Assembly: GCA_023390335.1 (NCBI GenBank)
Contig: JAEWCZ010000046.1
Location: 1-55,830 of the forward strand
DNA: 55,830 nucleotides
Direction: 5' to 3'
Source: Bacillota bacterium
Lineage (GTDB): Bacteria > Bacillota > Clostridia > Acetivibrionales > DSM-1351
Shown one piece after another: positions 1 to 7,045 of this stretch. How positions within the stretch are numbered: the first letter of the stretch is position 1; every line of letters begins with the position of its first letter. The notes under the pieces were generated by a model, which did not search any database, was not told the origin of the DNA, and saw nothing but the letters and a program-made list of their open reading frames with translations. Made by a program: the position numbers and the translations under genes.

Positions 1-833
1 ATCCAATCGCCTACTTTCCAACCACCTACAGCACCTGTCCATACGTTTAGGCTGCTGGTGCGGTTGTTGCACTGCCATGAATTCAAGTTAATGTTACTTC
101 CAGTATTTCCGCCTGTATCTCCGCCACCTGTATCTCCGCCACCTGTGTCTCCGCCGCCTGTGCTGGTGCCTTCGCTTACTGTTATGTTAGAGTTTCCGCT
201 GCTCTGGTAACCTTCAGTTTCAACTATCTGGTAATCGTGGTTACCCATGTTCCATCCTTTGCTCTTCCAAGCATTAAAATGGTTTGCAGTAGTTACGCTT
301 CCGCTAGATCTCTTTGAAGTACGTACACTCCAGTATTGGTAGAAAGTTGCAGTACCAATAATTGAAGGTTGGTTAACTCTTTGTGTACGATATAAGTTGT
401 ATGTGCCACCATCAGAATTGATAGTTCCAACAGATTGTCCTCCTGGAGGAGTCCAAGAACCATAGTTTTCAACTATGTAGTATTCTACTAGAGGATCCTT
501 CGTCCATCCATAAATAGCTAAGTATCCGTTGTTACCGCCATTAAATGAACCTGAGAAGTTAATTACTCTGTTTGCACCAGTTTTCCAACCTTTACCTGCA
601 GTAAAATTACCGCAATTGCTCCAACTTGTGCTATAGCTACCACCACCGTTTAAAGTCATGGAAGCGTATCCACCACCATCTGTCCAGAATGACCAGTAGA
701 AGTTTCCGTCATACCCAGTTGAGTTTGACGTGATGGTTTGTCCCGCAAAAACTGATGTTGGAATCATTAGTGATGCTAACATCACTGCAGCTATTGCGAG
801 CTTTTTGAACTTGCCTTTTGCTTTGTTAAACAT
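1..833 (-). CDS. Secreted GH11 endo-1,4-beta-xylanase, C-terminus cut by window edge
   Basis: Cleaves beta-1,4-xylan outside the cell. I translated 277 codons without a stop from the ATG at 833 to the window edge. Residues 1-30 form a signal peptide (Lys-rich start, hydrophobic core, SVFA then GQT). Residues 31 to about 222 are a GH11 jelly-roll: VEYYIVENYG carries the nucleophile Glu117 and IVETEGYQSSG the acid/base Glu207. A Gly/Thr/Asp linker with the unit TGGGD repeated follows (about 223-245). A second domain then begins (INLNSWQCNNRTSSLNVW) and is truncated; it may be a carbohydrate-binding module, but I cannot assign a family. AAAGGAGAGG precedes the start. The gene is minus strand and lies downstream of the 21-bp repeats at 933-1101. 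The GH11 call is firm; the nature of the last domain is open. Confidence 0.93.
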   Translation of the reverse strand, partial: MFNKAKGKFKKLAIAAVMLASLMIPTSVFAGQTITSNSTGYDGNFYWSFWTDGGGYASMTLNGGGSYSTSWSNCGNFTAGKGWKTGANRVINFSGSFNGGNNGYLAIYGWTKDPLVEYYIVENYGSWTPPGGQSVGTINSDGGTYNLYRTQRVNQPSIIGTATFYQYWSVRTSKRSSGSVTTANHFNAWKSKGWNMGNHDYQIVETEGYQSSGNSNITVSEGTSTGGGDTGGGDTGGGDTGGNTGSNINLNSWQCNNRTSSLNVWTGAVGGWKVGDW

Positions 834-932
834 TTTTTTTCCTCTCCTTTAAATTTTTTATTAACAAAAGCAGACACTCTAAATATAATATCTGCATTGT
901 TTCAAATAAATAATGTTTCATGATTAACACCT

Positions 933-1101
933 TTGTAAAATATTGTACAAATATAGTAAAATATTGTATTTTTATTATATTTTACTTCACAAAAATAAAC
1001 AATATATTTTTACATTTTATTGAAAATTTGTACAAAATGACTATATACGTTAAATATTTTTGTAATATTTTGCACTTGAGTTGTAAAATATTGTACTTGA
1101 T
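933..1101. repeat. Four 21-bp-phased direct repeats upstream of the xylanase
   Basis: Copies start at 933, 954, 1060 and 1081. Each has the core TTGTAAAATATTGTAC or a close variant: 933 and 1081 are identical over 16 bases, 954 has AGTAAAATATTGTAT, and 1060 has TTGTAATATTTTGCAC. Members of each pair are exactly 21 bp apart (two helical turns), and the pairs are 127 bp apart, close to six further units. This spacing resembles binding sites for a regulator sitting on one face of the helix. Iterons or transposon-end protein sites are alternatives. The protein that might bind is unknown. The array starts about 100 bp upstream of the xylanase start codon. Confidence 0.6.
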
Positions 1102-1406
1102 GAAAAAATCCAGAGTCAACTTAAATGATACGGGAAGGAAGAGAGGGAAAGAGGTGGAACATATCTGTTGAGTTATCCTTGCGTAGAAGCATATACTTTT
1201 ACTAATTTTATTGACGAAGCCTACAATATGAAATTGATATTGGTGAGAAAATTTAAAGAACAGTTTAATTTTTTGGACATATTTAGGATAAGAAGTGGAT
1301 TACCGGTTACGCTGATGCGGGTTCGCTTCATGTCTGACGTCACTGCTGAAAAATAAGGTTTCTGATGTTTGTTATGTTCAAGATGAAAAGATTAAAGCAC
1401 TTTTGC
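1102..1406. other. Gene-poor stretch, possible degraded coding relic
   Basis: About 300 bases with no convincing intact gene. A short plus-strand frame starts at a TTG (1168) behind a GAGGTGG motif and stops at 1356. After a one-base frame change, reading continues through VSDVCYVQDEKIKALLL to about 1400. That could be the remains of a frameshifted gene, but I do not recognise a family in any frame. Treat as non-coding or relic DNA. Confidence 0.2.
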
Positions 1407-2411
1407 TTAGTGCAAATATTTTATTAAATCTAGTAATAATAGATCAAGCTTTTGAGCTCCTTTTGAATTCAAGTGATTGCTGTCCATAAAACAGGAATCG
1501 TCGAATAAATTTTGCTTCATGTTAATAATATTATAGTCAATATACTTCACATTATTTTTTATAGCAATATTATTTATTTTACTACTGTAAGTGCTATAAT
1601 CTTTTACGAAACTTAAGGTCTTTAATGGCATTGGTGCTGTAACTATCAGCATCTTGATATTATTTTCTTTGCATAAATCAATGGTTTTCTGAAAATATTC
1701 CAACTGCTTATTGTTAAAATTATAATTTTTAGTATGCTTAAAAGAACTATTATTTAATTGATTTTGGGCTACAACTACATCTGTTTCTAAATATCCCTTC
1801 CCAGCATATTTAATTTTTCCGAAATCATTAATATCAGTGACAGAACTATAGCATGATAAAACATCCCCATTAATGGCACGGTTAAGAAAGTTATGTAACT
1901 TTTGTCTATGTTTGTAAGACTTAACATATGAATTTAGAAAAAATTCTTTAAATTTGTTATCATCTTTTATGGAAAACATGAGCTGAAGTTTTAAGAATTC
2001 ATCTTTCATATAATCATAAATAAAATTTGCAGCAGTGGTATTATCAGCTGTACACATCTTATTCCAGTATGCTTCATAAATAACTATCTTAGGTTTTTGG
2101 GACTTTAGGGCTTGCTTCAAAGCATAGTATCCGCCTAGTGGTGTCTGATCGGGGGTAGATAAGTTAAAAGTATTTTTCTCTAATTTTGTATCAAATAAAC
2201 TTGTGTTAAAAGCGAATCTAGCATGCGAAGACCCAACAAACATGATATCTATACTATTTTCTTTTGAATTATACAAATCTCTCCACATATAGCCATCTAA
2301 ATCTCTATTATCTTTTTTGGGCAATTTATCAAGACTATAACCAATAATATTGTCTACAAAAAGGCAGCAGATCACAAAAATTAAAATTAACAAAAAGTCT
2401 TTTCGTTTCAT
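1407..2411 (-). CDS. SGNH/GDSL-type membrane-anchored acyltransfer partner of MBOAT
   Basis: Probably works with the upstream MBOAT protein to O-acylate an exported polysaccharide, as DltD or AlgX/AlgJ-like partners do. A single N-terminal membrane helix (about residues 5-22) anchors the domain outside. FVGSSHARFAF is the GDSL-like Ser block, and the C-terminal DSNHLNSKGAQ supplies the Asp-x-x-His pair. The 334-residue reading starts at the ATG at 2411 because AAGGAG sits 8-10 bases before it; the frame is open further upstream, but that part overlaps the neighbour's end. It lies 17 bases after the MBOAT stop, so the two are almost certainly cotranscribed. The acylated polymer is unknown. Confidence 0.75.
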   Translation of the reverse strand: MKRKDFLLILIFVICCLFVDNIIGYSLDKLPKKDNRDLDGYMWRDLYNSKENSIDIMFVGSSHARFAFNTSLFDTKLEKNTFNLSTPDQTPLGGYYALKQALKSQKPKIVIYEAYWNKMCTADNTTAANFIYDYMKDEFLKLQLMFSIKDDNKFKEFFLNSYVKSYKHRQKLHNFLNRAINGDVLSCYSSVTDINDFGKIKYAGKGYLETDVVVAQNQLNNSSFKHTKNYNFNNKQLEYFQKTIDLCKENNIKMLIVTAPMPLKTLSFVKDYSTYSSKINNIAIKNNVKYIDYNIINMKQNLFDDSCFMDSNHLNSKGAQKLDLLLLDLIKYLH

Positions 2412-2428
2412 GTTATATTTACTCCTTT

Positions 2429-3892
2429 TTAAAATTGAAAATATATAAATTGCGCCTGTGTAAATTGACCTAAAACAATAACTGCAAAAATGCCCAATAT
2501 GTAAATAAACCAACTGAAATAAGATAATTTTTTATCAATAACATTCCTTATTACTGTTTTTGTCTGAATGAGTTCTATAATTATTAAGAAAAAAATAGAA
2601 AATATTGCAAGCATAAATGAAGCTTTAGTTAAACTCGGTATTTTAGCAAGTACATTATTTATAACGGATATATACTGTCCAGATGTCCAGCCGGTAAAAA
2701 TACGCCTAATTATTACTATTGCATCACTTAAACTATTCGCTCTAAAAAATATCCATGCAAAAGAAGTGAGACTAAAGGTAATAATCACTTGTATTACATT
2801 ATGTAAAAGACCGTTATCACTTATTTTTAAAAAGGAAATAAATCGTTTTCTTATTTTTTCTGTGACTCTAGAGGCAATCAGATATAACCCATTTATACTA
2901 CCCCATAAAATAAATGTCCAATTTGCACCATGCCACAATCCACTCAACAAAAACGTAATGAATAGATTTCTATATATTTTTAATTGACTTACTCTATTAC
3001 CCCCTAAAGGAATATAAACATAATCTTTAAACCAGGTTGAAAGAGAAATATGCCACCTTTTCCAAAATTCCGAAATGCTGCGGGAAAGGTATGGTTTGTC
3101 GAAATTAACCATCAAGTTAAATCCCATTACTTTAGCTGACCCTAGAGCTATTTCTGAATATCCGGAAAAATCACAATAAATCTGGATAGAAAAAAAGATT
3201 GTTGCTACTAAAATTGAAAGGCCTGTGTGTTCTGTTGGATTATTATAAACTTGATTAACAAAGAGAGCCAAGCGATCTGCGATTACTACTTTTTTAAACA
3301 TTCCCCAGAGCATTAATTTTAACCCATCTGCAATTCTGTATAAATCAAATTTATGATCTATATGAAATTGATGCAACATATTTTGTGGTCTCTCTATTGG
3401 TCCGGCAACTAACTGCGGGTAAAACATAACATACAGAGCAAATATTCCAAAATTCTTCTCAGCCTTTTGTTTTCCTCTATATACTTCAATTATATAGCTG
3501 AGACTTTGAAATGTGTGAAATGATAATCCAATTGGAAGAATAATTTTAAGACTTTCAATTGGATAATTCCAATTAAAGAAATTTGCAATATGTACTATAT
3601 TTTCATTGAAAAAATTAAAGTATTTAAAAATAAATAAAAGACCTATGTTAGATAATATACTTAATATCAAAAATATTTTTCTATTTTTATGTATTTTCTC
3701 TAAGAATCTGCCGGCAAAATAATCTATTGTAATTGTAAATCCTAGAATAAAAATATACTTTGGAATAAAGGCCATATAGAAAAAACAACTGGCAGCTAGA
3801 AGCATATAACGTCGAGGACGGACTGGCAATGTAAAGTATAGAATAGTAACAACAAAAAAATAAACTAAAAAGTTTAGCGAATTAAAAATCAT
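2429..3892 (-). CDS. MBOAT family membrane O-acyltransferase (AlgI/DltB-like)
   Basis: Polytopic membrane O-acyltransferase that passes an acyl group, usually acetyl, across the membrane to an extracellular glycan. It has 487 residues with about ten hydrophobic segments. Family signatures are FWKRWHISLSTWFKDYVYIP (about 300-320) and GLWHGANWTFILWG, which carries the catalytic His. The length fits AlgI-type proteins. I chose the ATG at 3892, preceded by a weak GGGGGC; an in-frame TTG at 3922 has no ribosome site. The SGNH partner follows directly. The pair is not inside the polysaccharide cluster at 15-20 kb, so its substrate cannot be told from context. Confidence 0.88.
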   Translation of the reverse strand: MIFNSLNFLVYFFVVTILYFTLPVRPRRYMLLAASCFFYMAFIPKYIFILGFTITIDYFAGRFLEKIHKNRKIFLILSILSNIGLLFIFKYFNFFNENIVHIANFFNWNYPIESLKIILPIGLSFHTFQSLSYIIEVYRGKQKAEKNFGIFALYVMFYPQLVAGPIERPQNMLHQFHIDHKFDLYRIADGLKLMLWGMFKKVVIADRLALFVNQVYNNPTEHTGLSILVATIFFSIQIYCDFSGYSEIALGSAKVMGFNLMVNFDKPYLSRSISEFWKRWHISLSTWFKDYVYIPLGGNRVSQLKIYRNLFITFLLSGLWHGANWTFILWGSINGLYLIASRVTEKIRKRFISFLKISDNGLLHNVIQVIITFSLTSFAWIFFRANSLSDAIVIIRRIFTGWTSGQYISVINNVLAKIPSLTKASFMLAIFSIFFLIIIELIQTKTVIRNVIDKKLSYFSWFIYILGIFAVIVLGQFTQAQFIYFQF

Positions 3893-4028
3893 TTTAGCCC
3901 CCGATAATAGGATTTTAGCCAAAGTATATCATTTACTTACTTTTTATTCAACTATATTATTTATTGTAAACCCATTGGACTAAAAAGTAGAACCTGGGGT
4001 CTTTTGCTATAAATATTAACTCGCACTT

Positions 4029-4057
4029 TTGACCCGAAACACATAAATTGCTATAAT
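4029..4057 (+). promoter_or_regulatory. Sigma-A-type promoter of the dus gene
   Basis: TTGACC (4029-4034), a 17-bp spacer and a perfect TATAAT (4052-4057) lie about 60 bases upstream of the dihydrouridine synthase start. No operator was recognised nearby. Confidence 0.75.
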
Positions 4058-4118
4058 ATCATTGCGATTGCAACAGATAATATTCATATAAATAATAAAT
4101 TAAATGAGGTTACTACTT

Positions 4119-5081
4119 TTGAAAATAGGTAATGTTGAATTAAAAAATAATATATTTTTAGCTCCAATGGCGGGAGTAACGGACATGCCTTTCCGAGTAC
4201 TATGCAAGGAACAGGAATGTGGACTTGTATATACCGAGATGGTAAGTGCAAAAGGCATGCACTATGACGATGATAAGAGCAATAAGCTTACTCTGATGCA
4301 TGAGATAGAAAAGCCGGGGGCTGTTCAGATTTTTGGTTCTGATCCCAAAATCATGGCAGAGGTCGCAGAGAAGCTGAACGCTTCAGATGCAGCGATAATT
4401 GATATCAATATGGGCTGTCCTGCTCCGAAAATAACTAAAAATGGCGAGGGCAGTGCATTGATGAAAAATCCCCAACTGATTGCGGAAATAATTAGAGCGG
4501 TTGTAGCCGTCTCACACAAACCCGTAACCGTAAAGATTAGAAAGGGTTGGGATGACAGCCGTATTAATGCGGTTGAAATAGCACGTATCGCCGAGGAAAA
4601 TGGAGCCAGTGCCGTTGCTGTTCACGGTAGAACGAGAGAGCAGTACTATAGCGGAAAAGCAGACTGGGACATTATAAGACAGGTAAAAGAGGCTGTTTCA
4701 ATACCTGTAATAGGAAACGGTGATGTTACCGGCCCTAAAGAAGCTCAAAAGCTTTTCGAGGAAACTCGATGCGATGCAATAATGGTTGGAAGAGGCGCAC
4801 AGGGAAACCCATGGATATTTAAAAAAATAGTCAGGTTTCTTGAAGACGGAACATTAATTCCTAACCCATCCCTAGAAGAAAAAATAGAAACAATTATAAG
4901 GCATATGAACATGCTCATCGACTTAAAAGGCGAAAGAACGGGTATTTTGGAAATGCGTTCACACATAGCCTGGTATATAAAAGGCATGAGGGATGCCGCG
5001 TATACAAAACAAAAAATATTCCAAATGACAGATAAAGAAGAAATTATCAGTCTTTTGAAGAGCTTTCTGATGAGGCAGTAG
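4119..5081 (+). CDS. dusB: tRNA-dihydrouridine synthase, DusB type
   Basis: FMN- and NADPH-dependent reduction of uridine to dihydrouridine in tRNA D-loops, in the cytoplasm. The 320-residue protein begins KIGNVELKNNIFLAPMAGVT, the FMN-binding start of Dus TIM barrels. INMGCPAPKITKNGEGSALM contains the catalytic Cys. VHGRTREQYYSGKADW and GNGDVTGPKEA plus MVGRGAQGNPWIF complete the phosphate-binding set. I prefer the TTG at 4119: GAGGT lies 8 bases before it, while the in-frame ATG at 4104 has no ribosome site. Its last 35 bases overlap the end of the convergent amidase gene. Confidence 0.93.
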   Translation: MKIGNVELKNNIFLAPMAGVTDMPFRVLCKEQECGLVYTEMVSAKGMHYDDDKSNKLTLMHEIEKPGAVQIFGSDPKIMAEVAEKLNASDAAIIDINMGCPAPKITKNGEGSALMKNPQLIAEIIRAVVAVSHKPVTVKIRKGWDDSRINAVEIARIAEENGASAVAVHGRTREQYYSGKADWDIIRQVKEAVSIPVIGNGDVTGPKEAQKLFEETRCDAIMVGRGAQGNPWIFKKIVRFLEDGTLIPNPSLEEKIETIIRHMNMLIDLKGERTGILEMRSHIAWYIKGMRDAAYTKQKIFQMTDKEEIISLLKSFLMRQ

Positions 5082-5799
5082 CATTTGCCTCCAGAATTTC
5101 TTCTATGCCTTTTACAATTTGTACGGCACATTTCTTCTGGAAATCGGAAGAGGTTAGGAGCTTTAAATCGTTCTTATTAGAAATAAAGCCTATTTCCAAA
5201 AGCAGTGACGGCATTTCTGTTCGGCGAAGCACGTACAAATTGGGGCGTGGAACGATCTTTCTGTTAAACATGCCTAGTGTTTTAAGCTTCGACTGCATAA
5301 TTTCTGCATTACTCTCGCCTGTTGGCGAATATGGGTTATACGTTGTAAGTATCCCGTGAGAAGCAGGATCAGTAAATGAATTATTATGTATACTTATAAA
5401 CAGTGAGCCTTTTTTCTCATTGGCAAACTTCACCCTGTCTTCCAGACTTACAGCAGTGTCATCCCTTCTGGTGAGTATATTATCAATTTGCTTTTCATTG
5501 AGTATTTTTTCTACTTCCAGAGAAATAGCCAAAGTAATTGCCCTTTCATGAATTGAACCGTTGCCAGCCCCGGGTTCGCTTCCTCCATGTCCGGGGTCTA
5601 TTACCACCAAAGGAGGCATAGAAGCGACATTGGAATTTTCACCGGGGGATGTAAGATTGTTGAGAGGTAACATAATATCATTTCTAAAAATAACTCCTAA
5701 AAATGCAATAATGGCCACTGAAAGGATAACTATCAGGGTTATGAGATATTTATGACTAAGTCTACGGCTTAATTTTTCAATTAGATTATCCAGTTTCAT
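5047..5799 (-). CDS. cwlD: N-acetylmuramoyl-L-alanine amidase (Amidase_3), CwlD-like
   Basis: Zn-dependent hydrolase that removes stem peptides from peptidoglycan; CwlD homologues make muramic-lactam in spore cortex. It has 250 residues: one N-terminal membrane helix (about 18-38), then an Amidase_3 domain (about 65-235). Zn ligands and catalytic residues are visible in VVIDPGHGG, the Glu of SIHERAITLA, the His of FISIHNN and the Glu of LLLEIGFISN. A GAGGATAGCG ribosome site precedes the ATG at 5799. It is convergent with dusB and overlaps it by 35 bp. The single short domain and membrane anchor favour CwlD over larger autolysins, but a vegetative amidase cannot be excluded. Confidence 0.85.
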   Translation of the reverse strand: MKLDNLIEKLSRRLSHKYLITLIVILSVAIIAFLGVIFRNDIMLPLNNLTSPGENSNVASMPPLVVIDPGHGGSEPGAGNGSIHERAITLAISLEVEKILNEKQIDNILTRRDDTAVSLEDRVKFANEKKGSLFISIHNNSFTDPASHGILTTYNPYSPTGESNAEIMQSKLKTLGMFNRKIVPRPNLYVLRRTEMPSLLLEIGFISNKNDLKLLTSSDFQKKCAVQIVKGIEEILEANATASSESSSKD

Positions 5800-5852
5800 A
5801 CGCTATCCTCATCCTCCGTTAAAAGCGACATATTATCATTCTACCATAAGAA

Positions 5853-5884
5853 CAACAAAAAAGGCTGCAGTTATCTGCAACCTC
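5853..5884 (-). terminator. Rho-independent terminator of the NlpC/P60 gene
   Basis: On the minus strand, GGTTGCAG, loop ATAA, CTGCAGCC, then TTTTTTG. This 8-bp stem (one G-U pair) lies about 30 bases after the stop at 5914. Confidence 0.8.
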
Positions 5885-5913
5885 TTTGTAAATTTTGTGT
5901 AACACACATTTGT

Positions 5914-6666
5914 TTATATTACCCTTCTTGCCCCTATATATCTTTCTGCAAAGTAGCTGTTGCTAAGGCTGGAGATGATAACTCCCTTTGAAGAACTTGC
6001 ATGAATAAAGTTACCATTTCCAAGATAGATACCCAAATGGGACGGACCAGGCTTATATGTTGTAAAGAACACCAAATCTCCTACCCTCAGATTAGCCTTT
6101 GAAACGTATGTTCCGACTCTGTACTGCTCTGCGGCAGTTCGGGGAAGACTAATTCCATGTTTTGCAAAAACGTATTTAGTGTAACCCGAACAGTCAAACC
6201 CACTTGGAGTTGTACCACCCCATACATACGGTACACCAATATAATTCTTTGCAGTAGATATTATTCCAGCTACTTTCGACGTTGTTGTAGGAGCCGTCCT
6301 AGTATAGCTTCTGCTTGTTATAGTCTTTGACGTAGTTTTTCTTTTGGTTGGTGTTGTAACTGCTTTACTAACTGCTGTTTCTTTTTTTACTGGCTTTACA
6401 GTTGTGGCTTTTGCCGGTGCAGCTATAGTTACTGCTTGTGTTGGTTCTGTTTTGGCAGCTTCTGTCGCTGAATAGTTTATATTACTATATAATAATTGAC
6501 GTTCTGATTTTATTGCCTTCTCCGTATCAGAAATATATGATTGGTTTTTCGGAAAAACAATTTTCTCATTTTTAACTGCTGCAAGATTGTAAATAGGCAC
6601 TGCTGTAGCCGCACATAAAGACAAAGCTATAACGCCTGATACAAACCTTTTATTAAGATTAATCAT
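5914..6666 (-). CDS. Secreted NlpC/P60 peptidoglycan endopeptidase
   Basis: Cysteine peptidase cutting the D-gamma-Glu to diamino-acid bond in peptidoglycan. The 250-residue protein has a signal/anchor segment (about 8-28), a low-complexity Thr/Ala/Lys-rich stretch (about 65-125) and a C-terminal NlpC/P60 domain (about 130-250). Catalytic Cys is in FDCSGYTKYVF, the first His in PSHLGIYLG and the second in FIHASSSKG. The start at 6666 has GGAGG 5 bases upstream; an in-frame ATG at 6678 overlaps this site and is less likely. No SH3 or LysM wall-binding repeats are present. A GGGATA/TATCCC hairpin (6724-6739) lies in the leader. Confidence 0.9.
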   Translation of the reverse strand: MINLNKRFVSGVIALSLCAATAVPIYNLAAVKNEKIVFPKNQSYISDTEKAIKSERQLLYSNINYSATEAAKTEPTQAVTIAAPAKATTVKPVKKETAVSKAVTTPTKRKTTSKTITSRSYTRTAPTTTSKVAGIISTAKNYIGVPYVWGGTTPSGFDCSGYTKYVFAKHGISLPRTAAEQYRVGTYVSKANLRVGDLVFFTTYKPGPSHLGIYLGNGNFIHASSSKGVIISSLSNSYFAERYIGARRVI

Positions 6667-7045
6667 ATTGACCTCCATTTACCCCTGTTTCAAAGCATAA
6701 AAAAATAAGGCAAATGAAACCCGGGGATATTTTTATCCCTGTCATCGTCTTTCTCTATATCTAAATGACTGTAATGAAATTAAATAAATGTTCAAAAAAC
6801 TTGATCTATTTTGTGACGAACAAAGTGTTCACTGGATTAAGTTTAAGACCAAAGGCCTGTCTGCTTATATAAGCTGTACACTGCTTGCACCGAATAGACG
6901 GTGTGTTAGCAGCTGATGTGGTTATTATAAATGACCTGCTGTGGAGTATCAACCTGTAATATATGCCATGCGGCTGGAAACCTAGAGTCATAAAAGGTTA
7001 ACAACCTCAATATTATAGTTTAAGATAAAAAAAACTGAGGTACAC
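6667..7045. other. Divergent intergenic region with stem-rich segment
   Basis: 379 bases between the NlpC gene (minus) and spoVB (plus). Two structures stand out. One is a 16-bp dyad GGGATA-TTTT-TATCCC at 6724-6739 in the NlpC leader. The other is a hairpin at 6881-6912 with CTGCT pairing to AGCAG and GCACCG pairing to CGGTGT around loop AATAGA; the self-complementary GCTTATATAAGC lies just upstream at 6863-6874. This may be a non-coding RNA or a long spoVB leader. I found no known riboswitch core and no clear promoter. A 61-codon minus-strand frame here has no ribosome site and was not called. Confidence 0.35.

Noticed and set aside
920..1171. An 83-codon plus-strand frame across the 21-bp repeats
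   Set aside because: Its repeated VKYC-like peptide simply follows the DNA repeats; no ribosome site and a composition typical of AT-rich non-coding DNA.
6667..6790. A ydaO-type c-di-AMP riboswitch before the NlpC/P60 gene
   Set aside because: Such switches often precede these hydrolases, so I looked for the conserved core elements on the minus strand; they are not there.
6806..6991. A 61-codon minus-strand frame in the gap before spoVB
   Set aside because: No ribosome site or protein family; the segment looks more like structured RNA than coding sequence.
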